From assembly GCA_004431415.1 (NCBI GenBank), contig QPMI01000199.1:1-64000 (forward strand): a DNA stretch of 64,000 nucleotides, read 5' to 3'. The translations under genes and the position numbers were made by a program. The stretch is from Cyanophora paradoxa (lineage: Eukaryota > Glaucocystophyceae > Cyanophorales > Cyanophoraceae). Below, one piece after another: positions 50,720 to 59,869 of this stretch. The number at the start of each line of letters is the position of its first letter. Within the stretch, counting starts at the first letter, position 1. The notes under the pieces were generated by a model. That model was not told where the DNA came from and searched no databases. It saw only the letters and a program-made list of their open reading frames with translations.

Positions 50720-51785
50720 AATCGACAAGATCCGTGCTCCTGCGGAGCACTAAGTACGGCGAAGCCTCGCGGACGCCCTCGCGGCTGTCACAGTAGGCCT
50801 ATAGGGCACTGGCCAGCGGCCTGCAGCTGGCCGATCGCGAACAGCTTTTTGGCTGGAAGCTGGCCGCCGGGCTGGCTGACGGCCAGTCCAGCTACCGCTG
50901 GCCGGCTAGAGGAATATAACTAGAGGAATATTAATGTACTGAGGAAATAAAGGGAGGCCGGAGCAAGTTGAGAGGAGATGAATTATATAATATTGTTGAG
51001 AGGGAGGCCCGGAAGGGGCGAGATTCTCACGGCCAGACGCATGCACAGAGCTTGCGAATCGCTTAAACAGAACCTTGAATGCATATAGCATCGATGTGCG
51101 GGGCTGCGGAGGCGAGGCGAGGGCGCGCGGAAAGACGTGCAGGTCCGTGAAGGATCGAATTTTCGGGGTCGGCTGGGTCCCCGCGGCCCGCGGCCGGCGC
51201 ATCTGTAAAGCGTGCGGAATGCTTTGTCTACATCTTAAATGCTTATGCTATCGTTCCGCGCATGCGCCGCGGCGTGGGCGCGCAAAAAGAGAGATGTCCG
51301 GGCCTGTCTAGGATCGAATTTTTGCCGTCGGGAGCCTTCCTGCGCTCTTCCGGCTCCGAAAAGCGGATTTCGGGGGTGCGCAGGCCCTGCTATGTCTATG
51401 CGCGCCCGTACGCATCGATTGCGCGCGTCGCGGGACCGGCCGGAACCGGCCGGATCAAATTTTCGGCCGACTCTTCGCACTGGAGCGTCGACGGCGCCCG
51501 AAATCGAGTTTGCGGCGAAGCGCTCGCCCTCGCGCGTCATTCTGTATCGTTCTGGGGCGTCCCTGGCGCGATTTCGTCGCGGGACCGGGCGGGACCGGGT
51601 CCCACCTTCTGACCCGGACTGCATTTGTCGGAGGTTAAGTACCGGAATTGATCCAGAGGGAAATTCGATTTTCGTGCGACGCCCACGGGCGAGCGGTCGT
51701 CTTAGCGGAGCCAGGACGCTAAAAATGGATCTAGAGAGGTTTGTGGGGGTTAGGGTAGCTGAGTCATTAGCGGCAATCGCGTCGG
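50720..51785. other. GC-rich host flank of the viral insertion, no firm gene
   Basis: GGATCGAATTTT strings recur at 51,151 and 51,310 with related GGATCAAATTTT at 51,461, suggesting degenerate duplication. An open frame 51,239-51,802 lacks recognisable domains. This is the last GC-rich DNA before the AT-rich element. Confidence 0.4.
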
Positions 51786-52118
51786 TGTCGAGGCAGAATT
51801 AATAATTCTGCCTCGAGACACATAGAGAAAGCCCGCGTTTTATCCCTCGGCTAAGTTTAATTATATTTTGTTTATATTTTACCTATATTTCTTGCATATT
51901 TTACGATAATTTATGTGTATTTTATCCTTTATTCTTGTCTTTTATGTGCGTATTTCATATATAATACTAACGTTTCTCTTACTGAAATTTATTTTATTCG
52001 TATCTCCGATGTATTTTACCTGTATCTCTCGTAATCACTTGTATTTGAGGTGGAATTTAAACTTAGATAAATTATATCACGCCTCATGATAAAACGCGGG
52101 CTTTCTCTATGTGTGATA
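51786..52118. repeat. Left border structure: palindrome and AT-rich unit with inverted ends
   Basis: A palindrome centred near 51,802 (GAGGCAGAATTA / TAATTCTGCCTC) is followed at 51,820 by CACATAGAGAAAGCCCGCGT. The inverted copy (ACGCGGGCTTTCTCTATGTG) ends at 52,114. The 250 bp between are extremely AT rich (TATATTTTAC words). It is either a small element or the left terminus of the viral insertion. Confidence 0.6.
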
Positions 52119-52392
52119 TTACGCATTATCGTGTATAATGATATGGAAATAATATGTGTTTGCATTTAATGAAAAATATGTTTTTAATTATACAAGAAAT
52201 ATGTATGAAATTATAATGGAATTCCAACGAAAAATAATAAAATGTTCTTTTGGATTAAATGTGTAGCGTATATGGAGCGGATATGGCGCGATGTAAACAG
52301 CTACAAGGTGCTGTATGGAGCGCGGGACGTGTAATATAATAAGGATAACATATTATTCTTTATAGATCTTATGTTATTATAATGGTATTTTC

Positions 52393-52724
52393 TATGTGTA
52401 ACAGGTGTAACAGGTTCATCCCAAACTTTCCCCTAGGAGGAGGTCGGCGGTTTGGAACTTTGGGATTGACCTGTTACACCCGTTACAACGTAAACAACTA
52501 CAATGTGCTGTGTGGGAGGCGGAGCGTATAATACAATAAAGATAACGTAGTATTACTTATGGTATATTATGTTATTTTAAGACTGAGATTATGTTATTTT
52601 AATGGGTTCTTACTGAAAATGGTATGTGTAACAGGTGTAACAGGTTCATCCCAAACTTTCCCCTAGGAGGAGGTCGGCGGCTTGGAACTTTGGGGAGAAC
52701 CTGTTACACCTGTTACACCACACT
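52393..52724. repeat. TGTAACAGGT repeats, left pair
   Basis: Two copies of about 100 bp, at 52,396-52,498 and 52,625-52,722, each start TGTAACAGGTGTAACAGGTT, pass through CATCCCAAACTTTCCCCTAG and GAGGAGGTCGGCGG, and end in the complement CCTGTTACAC. Each is therefore itself an imperfect hairpin. A third, inverted copy is at 62,308-62,410. Confidence 0.85.
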
Positions 52725-53192
52725 GAAATACTATAAATTAACCTGTTACATCTTCTTTTACCACTTATTACCGTGTCGGAAATCTCGATAGCTTATGTCT
52801 CTCCGTTTGCGGTGATCCACCAAAGATACCTACTATCCTCTCTTCTATTAAACATGATATATTACATGTCTTTCGTTATGAAACAAGAAAAGATCTTTAA
52901 ACTAAACAGTAGTTTTAGTTTATTGTATAATTTACAAAAATTGTTTTGTTTTTCATCAATTAACACTTACAGTAAACTGTTTTACTGTCTGATTTATTGT
53001 TAATTCTTTCACATTTTGCGAAAACCTTGACGTTTAACACTCAGGTAGCCTGATTTTATTGACAGTAAACACGAAAATCTCACTGTATATCGTGCGAAAA
53101 ATGAAAGCCCCGTGAGCAACACAAATTGATTTAAGGAAGTTGCGATATAGAGGGGTAAGAAAGAAAAATATTTTCTGTGTAAGAGATAAGTA

Positions 53193-53885
53193 ATGATGGA
53201 TCGCGTGGCTGATATACCTGCTATCTTTGAAAATTATAATAGAAATCGCGCTTTTAATATTCCGATAGAAGGAAATCCTGCTTTTTCAGAAATTCTTAAA
53301 ATAAATAAGTTTCATCTTAACGAAATGCTTACAGTTATACGTGCGATTGAAATAGGACGGCATGGATTCGGTGATGACCTTAAACTTACTCATATCTCCT
53401 CTATTGGTTACTATCCGTCAAATACCAATGATGTATATGTTCATACCTATGATAATCGGTTTTTTCGGATGTATGAAGACGAAATAGAAGGGGATGAGAG
53501 GGTAACCATTGATAATTATAGAAAAATCTTAGACTTAACGGATGTTTTCAATGATGAAATTGAGGTTCAAAACGAATTATGTTTTCTTCTGGTTCGTGTA
53601 AGGCATGAAATAGATTATATCGCACATCGGCTGGAAAGAGAAAAGTTAGACCGTCGTGTTTATCTTAATGTGCCTAAACGTGATCTTTCACGTGTTCATG
53701 ATAAATTCGAAGAATTCGGTTTAGTCATCAGAAGCCGTGCAAGTCTCCGTAAATTGCTACATAAACATGGTGCAATTTGGACAAAAGAAACAGGATGGTA
53801 TATAGCCGAGCAAAATGATAATAATAAAATTCTTGTGGATATATTCGGTGATCATGATCCATTCACCGATGATGAAGAAGATTAA
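53193..53885 (+). CDS. Viral protein of unknown function (230 aa)
   Basis: Intact frame from ATG 53193 (MMDRVADIPAIFENYNRNRA). It is mostly helical and charged, with a hydrophilic C-terminus ending in an acidic tail (DPFTDDEED). The section SSIGYYPSNTNDVYVHTYDN could be a small beta region, and RRVYLNVPKRDLSRVHDKFE is basic. No family is recognised. It is the first viral gene from the left border and converges on the minor capsid gene with a 4-bp overlap of the ends. An AT-rich leader with TATTTTCTGTG precedes it. Confidence 0.7.
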   Translation: MMDRVADIPAIFENYNRNRAFNIPIEGNPAFSEILKINKFHLNEMLTVIRAIEIGRHGFGDDLKLTHISSIGYYPSNTNDVYVHTYDNRFFRMYEDEIEGDERVTIDNYRKILDLTDVFNDEIEVQNELCFLLVRVRHEIDYIAHRLEREKLDRRVYLNVPKRDLSRVHDKFEEFGLVIRSRASLRKLLHKHGAIWTKETGWYIAEQNDNNKILVDIFGDHDPFTDDEED

Positions 53886-54792
53886 TCAATACCTAACGCT
53901 AAAAATTCCAATTGGAACGAATTATCGATACCGTTCATATCTACAACATCACCATAATAATCACGAAACTCTACCGTTAACTCATTAATCACCAAATTTC
54001 GATCGTTTATTTTTATGTATTCGCCATGCTCTCCGCTATGGTAGATATACTTCCCGATGTCCTGACTTAATTGTAAACGCAAAATTGCGCCTTGGTTCTG
54101 TGGTTGCGATCGTGGGACTATATTATGGTTTGCCGCAAATGTGGCAATTTCTTTAATGTGCATATAAATGTATTGTTCAGCGTTCATGTCCGCCATCTTT
54201 GGACTAACCGCTTTAAAAGCCATCGGCGCCGCTACTAACTCCGCTCCCTCGAATGTTATCCCCACTGTGGGTGATCTGGTGTTATCGGAGTCCCCGCATA
54301 AAATAAGATATTTTCGGGAGCATATAAAGACCTATTATTATCTATTATCTGTGCTGCGCTTCCTAATAATGTTGTTGCACTGAGACCCAATAACTTAGCT
54401 ATCCTATTGTTTCCTGCGATGAGTTCAAAAGCATAATTACTATAAAACTCTAACTTGTATGTCGTCGGATTGTAGTAGATCTTAAATAATATATTGTCAG
54501 TAACGGCGTAATTCAAACCGTAATTATACGGCTGTGTCACACCAAAGTGTCCTTGGTTTATGTAACCACTCGGTAATGGGTATACTTGCTGATTAAGATA
54601 AACACCATCAATATTGTATCGTATAGTTATAAAATCGGTTCCTATTGAATTATAGATACTGTTCGGAATCTCAGCATACAAAACGCGACATTGCCGCGGT
54701 TTGGTTATTGGTCTTGTGAGTGCAACCCTATAAGAGTTTTCTTTTTGTCCTTGTTGTCGATCTCTACTATCGACATTGATAAGACGAATCAT
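53882..54792 (-). pseudogene. Penton-like minor capsid protein 1, split by a frameshift
   Basis: The N-terminal part starts at ATG 54792 (MIRLINVDSRDRQQGQKENS), contains VLYAEIPNSIYNSIGTDFIT and stops at TAA 54,256-54,258. The C-terminal part lies in the next frame (54,265-53,882) and carries NLVINELTVEFRDYYGDVVD with FQLEFLAL. The D-S-R-D-R opening, E-I-P-N-S-x-Y-N and a final strand pair match the minor capsid (penton-like) family of PLVs and relatives, about 303 residues in total. The two frames overlap by 10 bp and the second has no ATG near its start, so one indel near 54,260 explains both. I do not write out a joined product. Confidence 0.7.
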
Positions 54793-54821
54793 TTTATTAT
54801 ATGAATATACATTAAAGAAAC
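54793..54821. promoter_or_regulatory. 29-bp divergent promoter between the two minor capsid genes
   Basis: Only ATTTTATTATATGAATATAC plus ATTAAAGAA separate the outward ATGs. Two paralogous capsid genes thus share one very compact AT-rich bidirectional promoter. Confidence 0.5.
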
Positions 54822-55830
54822 ATGCCGGTCGAATATGTCGAAGTTTCATCATTTAGACAGGCTCCTAATCTCGATGCGCCGACGTCTAAGTTTATCGCTG
54901 AATTACCAAAGATGTATGAGAATGTAAGAGCTGTCCGACTTGTTTCGGCGGAATTCTATAACTCCATTCCTCTTATCAGCGGTGAAAGTGTCCCGGAGAT
55001 GTCACAGTTAATGATTCTTTCACTATTAATTTTAGTATCGCTAATTCAGCTATCAACTCTACCAATGCACCCGCTCCGGTTTCGATGTTTGGCGCTCGAT
55101 TCGTCCCGGTCAAAATATCGGAAGCACAGTAATTAATACGCATCAGGAACTGGTTAACCGTATAAATACTCGTTTTGCTGGGGCTACACCCGATCCTCAA
55201 ATTAGGTGTAAATGGGAAACCGAAAATAAACGCGTAATATTCTATGCTCCACATGAATTTTACATAGCATTCACGACTGCTAAGGATCCTTCTAGTTCGA
55301 TGGCTGAAAAGTCAAACCGACACGGTCGTATGCTTGGTCTCGATGCCGGAAGAGCCGGTAACCGTTTCATCAAATCTAACATTTACTCAACTGAATATGA
55401 TTCAGTTTTTACCGGTGCTAATGTTCATGGTATCATCTCTACATTCCCTACTGAGAGTTGCAAAGATAATGTATTATTCGTGAGAGTAAAAGAACTGGGT
55501 GACCTCGTTCAGTGTTCCGATGGTCTTTTATCTGGATATTTCCATAAACTCGTAGTGCAAGATAAAGACTTTGCGGAACACGTTGTTTATAACTCAACAG
55601 AAGCAAACCCGTTATATAAATATTATGGTAAATCATTCTCTATTTCTCAATTGTCCGTAGAAATTGTGAATGCTCAAAACGAATTAATTGATTTCGAAGG
55701 GCAACCTGTGCATTTAACTTTCGAGATCCGATATGGAAATGAGCCCGCCGGTGATCCTATTTATGAGTATTTCAAAATGCGGATGGCGGAAACGCATCCG
55801 AATTATCCGGTGATTTGCAATTTTGGATAA
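54822..55830 (+). pseudogene. Penton-like minor capsid protein 2, two frameshifts
   Basis: ATG 54822 opens MPVEYVEVSSFRQAPNLDAP and includes VRAVRLVSAEFYNSIPLISG. Near 54,990 the coding frame changes (FTINFSIANSAINSTNAPAP follows in frame 2). Near 55,120 it changes again to VINTHQELVNRINTRFAG, CKWETENKRVIFYAPHEFYI, RVKELGDLVQCSDGLLSGYF and a final VEIVNAQNELIDFEGQPVHL. The layout parallels minor capsid 1, so these are divergently transcribed paralogs of about 335 and 303 residues. Neither is open, whereas the MCP and ATPase next to them are. Confidence 0.7.
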
Positions 55831-55881
55831 TTAAGGATCATTCACAGAATTTTTATATTTTATTATTGTAAAAGAGAAAAC

Positions 55882-57282
55882 ATGGACGTCACGACAACCC
55901 TCCAACGTCTTTCCCTCAAAGAGGCGCTAACCACCCCCGAAGAGGCGAAGGCGTTCTTCCTCGATAACTCGCTTATGCTTGGTCTGGAATCGAAGACGAA
56001 ACCCGTTCTCGTTACTGTTAGCCCATCGACAACCTTCCCTAACAACGCTGCGCAACGAGTAAGTTTCAAACTTCCACGTTACAACTTTATCGGTAAGCTG
56101 GAACTCGCTTTTGATCTTAGCGAAATTGCGGGTTTCATCGGTGATACTGATCTTGTTCGTAATGGTTATGTGCGCCCCGTCGGCGCTCTTGTAGAGCGTC
56201 TCGAAATCTCGTATGGCTCTTACCTTTTCACTGTGCCTTCTGATTTCCTCGCTCACTTCCCTCTGGTTTACTATTCGGAGGATCAGCTAGCGAAAAAGAA
56301 ACGTTCGGCTGGTTTCCTACACGGCATCCCACAACACGGAACTAACCGACTTGGTGGGTCATTCTTTGTGGAAATCCCGGTTCCGTGGTTAAACAGTTAC
56401 CTACCACTTGGCGCGCTCTCAGGCGAAATGGTAGTTACCGCATGGTTCCGTGACCCCGCTAAGGGTGGATTCATTGAGACTTCTTATGGTGGTCGCGCTC
56501 TTCCGGTTGTAGGTGGAACCGCTGCCGATCAAACCGCTAATGACGGTCTCGGAGACGCTACTAATGTAACCCTTGCTAATGTCGGTCAAAACATCACAAC
56601 TGGAACCATTACCGGTCTGTCTATTCCATCATCTGCACCCGTGGATACTATTATGATCACCAACCCACGCCTTTACATGCATGCCGTCAATGTTTCCGAT
56701 GAGCTGTTCGCTACGGTCATTGAGAAGGTTAAGACTACTGGTATTGCGATTCCGGCTATCGACATCGGCTACGTCGATGCTTTCGATGTTGCCGCCAACG
56801 GCAACAACCAACCCAACCGTATTAACATTAGCCAAATGTCGGGGCTTGCTTTCGCTCTTCTATTCTCGGTTCGTGACTACCTTAAAACCGGTCAGGATAA
56901 CAGCGGCTCCCACAGTGTCCTTAAAACATATGCGGACTCGAAGGATATCACATACACGGTGGAGATTAACGGACAGCGTCTTTATTCCACGGAGCCTATC
57001 CCACTCCTCAAAGGTGCGGAACTCATCGCCGATGCATTCAAGTGTTCTAACATGGATAAGGAAGCTAACCGCTATGTCCTGTCCGGTCTGCCTTTCTGTC
57101 TGGACGGAGAGAAGGCAATTCGTAACATTGCCCAAAGTGGTTATGTCGATCTAACTAACTCCTCATCAAGTTTCCTAACCCTCTACGTCCCACAAAACAT
57201 GCGCCTTACTGTTAACGTGCGCGCTCTCATGCATACTATGTTAATTTGTGATCGTGACGGATTGAGACGAGTCAATCTCTAA
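55882..57282 (+). CDS. Major capsid protein, double jelly-roll type (466 aa)
   Basis: Intact frame from ATG 55882 (MDVTTTLQRLSLKEALTTPE). Length and features fit PLV/virophage hexons: an early strand pair (VSFKLPRYNFIGKLELAFDL), the GGSFFVEIPVPWLNSYLPLG segment, GEMVVTAWFRD, a mid-protein Gly/Thr/Asn-rich loop (DGLGDATNVTLANVG), then a second barrel with ITNPRLYMHAVNVSDELF and ending strands (LTLYVPQNMRLTVNVRALMH). No signal peptide or membrane helix is present. It sits between minor capsid 2 and the ATPase on the same strand, the usual morphogenesis cluster. Assignment rests on pattern and context, not on a search. Confidence 0.8.
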   Translation: MDVTTTLQRLSLKEALTTPEEAKAFFLDNSLMLGLESKTKPVLVTVSPSTTFPNNAAQRVSFKLPRYNFIGKLELAFDLSEIAGFIGDTDLVRNGYVRPVGALVERLEISYGSYLFTVPSDFLAHFPLVYYSEDQLAKKKRSAGFLHGIPQHGTNRLGGSFFVEIPVPWLNSYLPLGALSGEMVVTAWFRDPAKGGFIETSYGGRALPVVGGTAADQTANDGLGDATNVTLANVGQNITTGTITGLSIPSSAPVDTIMITNPRLYMHAVNVSDELFATVIEKVKTTGIAIPAIDIGYVDAFDVAANGNNQPNRINISQMSGLAFALLFSVRDYLKTGQDNSGSHSVLKTYADSKDITYTVEINGQRLYSTEPIPLLKGAELIADAFKCSNMDKEANRYVLSGLPFCLDGEKAIRNIAQSGYVDLTNSSSSFLTLYVPQNMRLTVNVRALMHTMLICDRDGLRRVNL

Positions 57283-57364
57283 TAAAGAATGTATGTGTTT
57301 GTTACCATTATTTAGTCATATTTCGTTATTTTTATCTATCTTTATTAAGAAGATCTACAACACC

Positions 57365-58147
57365 ATGGATGATGTCCCCGAATTTAATGCTGGCGAAATG
57401 ATAAAACCACCTTTTCGCGTCCTTGCAATCGGAAAATCGGCTACCGGTAAGTCGGAAGCGGTCAAATATTGGTTAAAACAGTTACACGATCAAAAAAAGT
57501 TAGATGTCGTTTTAGTTGTAAGTGGAACCGCATTTAATCATTTCTGGAATAATGTAGCTACTATACAGCTCGGTAAATGGGATGCTCCTTATATCGCTAA
57601 ACTTCTCGATGAAAGACAAGAGAAAATAGAGAAAGGAGAACCCGTTAACCAATTGTGTGTAGTTCTCGATGATCTTATAGATAATGAGTTAGTCGACCTT
57701 ACCCGCGATAAAATTATTGGTTCTCTGTATTCGCGTGGTCGCCACTCAAATATATCCATTATCTGTATCACACAGAAACTGCGTAAGGTTTCTTCCACTA
57801 TTCGCGTTAATTCGGATTATGCAATGTTTCTTAGCGCCGCTAATCGGAAAGAACTCGAAGCAATAGAAGAAGAATACAATATAATAAGGGATAAAGACGC
57901 TTTTTATAAGATGTTTGAGGAATACGTTCACTCCTACCAATTCCTCATTTGGTCATCCGCTGATTATTCGGTAAAGTATTATGTAGATAAAGCGGATCTC
58001 GTTAAAAACTTTGGGTTTCCGCGGTTCCATCGCAAACCTAAAAAGAAAGAAGACGAATTAAAACCACCTGAGAAGGAGGAAGCGCCAAAAGAGATTAAAA
58101 GCGCTATTCATACGAATAAATTGATGCGATATAAGAGAGGACTTTAA
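57365..58147 (+). CDS. A32-like (FtsK/HerA) genome-packaging ATPase (260 aa)
   Basis: The start chosen is ATG 57365 in the context CACCATGG, not the frame's earlier ATG at 57,293. Walker A is GKSATGKS (57,431-57,454). Walker B is VVLDDLIDN. The sensor-like SIICITQKLRKVSST follows. The C-terminus is Lys/Glu/Pro rich (KPKKKEDELKPPEKEEAPKE) and ends RYKRGL. This is the packaging ATPase conserved across polintons, PLVs, virophages and large DNA viruses. It follows the MCP by 82 bp; TATCTTT precedes its start. Confidence 0.85.
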   Translation: MDDVPEFNAGEMIKPPFRVLAIGKSATGKSEAVKYWLKQLHDQKKLDVVLVVSGTAFNHFWNNVATIQLGKWDAPYIAKLLDERQEKIEKGEPVNQLCVVLDDLIDNELVDLTRDKIIGSLYSRGRHSNISIICITQKLRKVSSTIRVNSDYAMFLSAANRKELEAIEEEYNIIRDKDAFYKMFEEYVHSYQFLIWSSADYSVKYYVDKADLVKNFGFPRFHRKPKKKEDELKPPEKEEAPKEIKSAIHTNKLMRYKRGL

Positions 58148-58175
58148 AAATATCTTCCATATAATTAAAGATACA

Positions 58176-58907
58176 ATGCCGCCAAAACATAAAGTAGGTG
58201 TCCCCGCTGGGGCTATTTCATATTCCGGTGGTGAAAGTTACGGGTCACTTAATACTACACCTATGAAATTCGATGGAGTTAATCAAGTGAAACCATCGCA
58301 ACCGGAAGAAGATCCCTTAAATGCCGCTTATGAGGAATCGCCGGCGGACAAAGCGCCGCAAGCATCGACAAGTGAAACACTCAATGTATCACCGGATGCA
58401 TCGAAGATGAAGGCGGTCGGTGAGGGTGCGCGTCGTATTATCGGTGCCGCTGATGATCGCGGTCTTGGTCTACAAGATCTTGCACTAGCCCGCAAAGGTC
58501 AGGGTGTTTCGAAAGAATCGGACAAGGTTATACAATCGATGGCGGGAGAAGTAACTTATAAAGTCGCTCCGACTCAAAACGTCCACCGAATGCCAAAGGC
58601 TGAATGGGACACAATGACCGCTAAATTACGTGATCTCGAAGCTAAGTCAAGTGCGCTAGAACAGTATGTTATGGAAAAGAAAGAACGCGCTAAATTAAAG
58701 GAAATGCTGCGTAAAGAAGTTTATCGCATGGGAATTACGGGACTTCCTGATACTCAATTTATTCGGAAGAAAGAGACACAAATAGATGAGCAAGCGGTAG
58801 ATGAAATGAGCACAAAGAAGAAGGGAACCATAGAACCTGGCGCTACCAAAGCGGAAGTAGAGAAAGCCGTAGCACCAACAGTATACAAGCGGAGAGTTTG
58901 GCTTTAA
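58176..58907 (+). CDS. Viral protein of unknown function with coiled coil (243 aa)
   Basis: Starts at ATG 58176 (MPPKHKVGVPAGAISYSGGE), 28 bp after the ATPase stop. The N-terminal half is low complexity and Ser/Pro/Ala rich. The centre reads MTAKLRDLEAKSSALEQYVM followed by KKERAKLKEMLRKEV, a coiled coil. The C-terminus has TVYKRRVWL. The position after MCP and ATPase suggests a virion or assembly protein, but this is inference. TATCTT lies 21 bp upstream of the start. Confidence 0.65.
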   Translation: MPPKHKVGVPAGAISYSGGESYGSLNTTPMKFDGVNQVKPSQPEEDPLNAAYEESPADKAPQASTSETLNVSPDASKMKAVGEGARRIIGAADDRGLGLQDLALARKGQGVSKESDKVIQSMAGEVTYKVAPTQNVHRMPKAEWDTMTAKLRDLEAKSSALEQYVMEKKERAKLKEMLRKEVYRMGITGLPDTQFIRKKETQIDEQAVDEMSTKKKGTIEPGATKAEVEKAVAPTVYKRRVWL

Positions 58908-58930
58908 AATTTATATATCTTTATAGAGAC

Positions 58931-59185
58931 ATGGACTTTTTGCAAAAGATCATAGAGATGTTTAATATCCACGTGGTTAGCAATTGCCACAGCGGGTGCT
59001 GTGATACAACCGTAGAAGTGGGTTTTTCAGACAACGAAGATAATGAGACAGAAGGTAGACGATCCCGAAGAAATTCAAATGTTTCGACTGGTTCGCGACC
59101 ACCTACACCGGAACAGGGTCGCCGGTTTTCCGTAGATAATAGCGATGATTTACGAAGGCAAGCGTTTGATTATCACGGTAATTAA
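58931..59185 (+). CDS. Small viral protein with CHSGCC motif (84 aa)
   Basis: ATG 58931 is chosen over the earlier frame start because it is preceded by TTTATATATCTTTATAGAGA, the motif seen before other genes here. MDFLQKIIEMFNIHVVSNCH leads into SGCCDTTVEVGFSD, then an Arg/Ser/Asn-rich tail (GRRSRRNSNVSTGSRPPTPE). A cysteine cluster after an amphipathic N-terminal helix suggests membrane or metal association. The family is unknown. Confidence 0.6.
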   Translation: MDFLQKIIEMFNIHVVSNCHSGCCDTTVEVGFSDNEDNETEGRRSRRNSNVSTGSRPPTPEQGRRFSVDNSDDLRRQAFDYHGN

Positions 59186-59209
59186 AATATTTGTAATAAG
59201 TATCGGAAA

Positions 59210-59335
59210 ATGCTCGAAGAAGTCTATAATATTATTTTAGCGAAACGTCAGATTTACGCCATTCAATCTGCGATAGAAAAACGTAGACAAGAGCTTGTCC
59301 GGTCGCCAAAAAATGACAACCCTAAAAGTATTTAA
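59210..59335 (+). CDS. Micro-ORF (41 aa), helical
   Basis: ATG 59210 to TAA 59,333-59,335 reads MLEEVYNIILAKRQIYAIQS then AIEKRRQELVR and an Asn/Pro/Lys tail. It fills the gap between the 84-aa gene and the AT-hook gene, overlapping the latter's start by 23 bp in another frame. The overlap and charged helix pattern argue for a real small gene, but its size makes this uncertain. Confidence 0.4.
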   Translation: MLEEVYNIILAKRQIYAIQSAIEKRRQELVRSPKNDNPKSI

Positions 59336-59663
59336 AGAAACAGCGATAATACAAACTGATAAAATATTTTCTGTGCTGAAAGTAAGAATGGCTGCTATCG
59401 CCGATGATGTTAGCGTAATTGAATTCGAATTCGAAAGTGACAGCGATGAAATTGTTAACTCACCACCAAAGGTTAAACTTAATCCTAAGAGTGCCGATGG
59501 GTTAAATTATCGGATCCGTGAAGTGCTGAGACTGCGAAAGAAGTATGAGGAAGACCCCGAATACCGTGAATTCAAAAAAAAGCAATCTTTGGAGAACTAT
59601 TACCGTCGCAAAGAACTGGAAGGTATCCATAGTGCAAAGCGTGGACGTCCCCGCAAATACTGA
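59313..59663 (+). CDS. Small basic protein with AT-hook (116 aa)
   Basis: The first ATG is 59313 (MTTLKVFKETAIIQTDKIFS); frame positions before it begin with TTG. An acidic middle (VIEFEFESDSDEIVNSPPKV) is followed by a basic half (LRLRKKYEEDPEYREFKKKQ) and the C-terminus SAKRGRPRKY, a classic AT-hook core (R-G-R-P). It probably binds AT-rich DNA such as the viral genome. Confidence 0.6.
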   Translation: MTTLKVFKETAIIQTDKIFSVLKVRMAAIADDVSVIEFEFESDSDEIVNSPPKVKLNPKSADGLNYRIREVLRLRKKYEEDPEYREFKKKQSLENYYRRKELEGIHSAKRGRPRKY

Positions 59664-59710
59664 AATGCCGCTATCGCCGCTGAAACATCATTACTTATTT
59701 TTCGAGCGGC

Positions 59711-59775
59711 TTACCGATGATAATCGGTAATCCCGTTACAGTTTCCCGTTACAGTTTCCCGTTACAGTTTCCCGA
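59711..59775. repeat. Palindrome and 13-bp tandem repeat before the helicase gene
   Basis: TTACCGATGATAATCGGTAA is followed by three tandem copies of CCCGTTACAGTTT (59,732, 59,745, 59,758) and a partial fourth. It lies about 100 bp upstream of the primase/helicase ATG, as expected for a control site or origin. Confidence 0.7.
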
Positions 59776-59869
59776 TCGAGAAAAAAAGTGTAGGGCATTT
59801 AAAGGTTAGGCGCCAGAAAATGATTAACAAGAAAAATTTTTATCTTTCATAAAAGTAGAACGCGCAACG

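Noticed and set aside
52773-53003. 76-codon hydrophobic ORF at the left end of the viral element
   Set aside because: It begins with GTG, has low-complexity Leu/Phe/Ser content and no clear promoter; kept out of the gene list.
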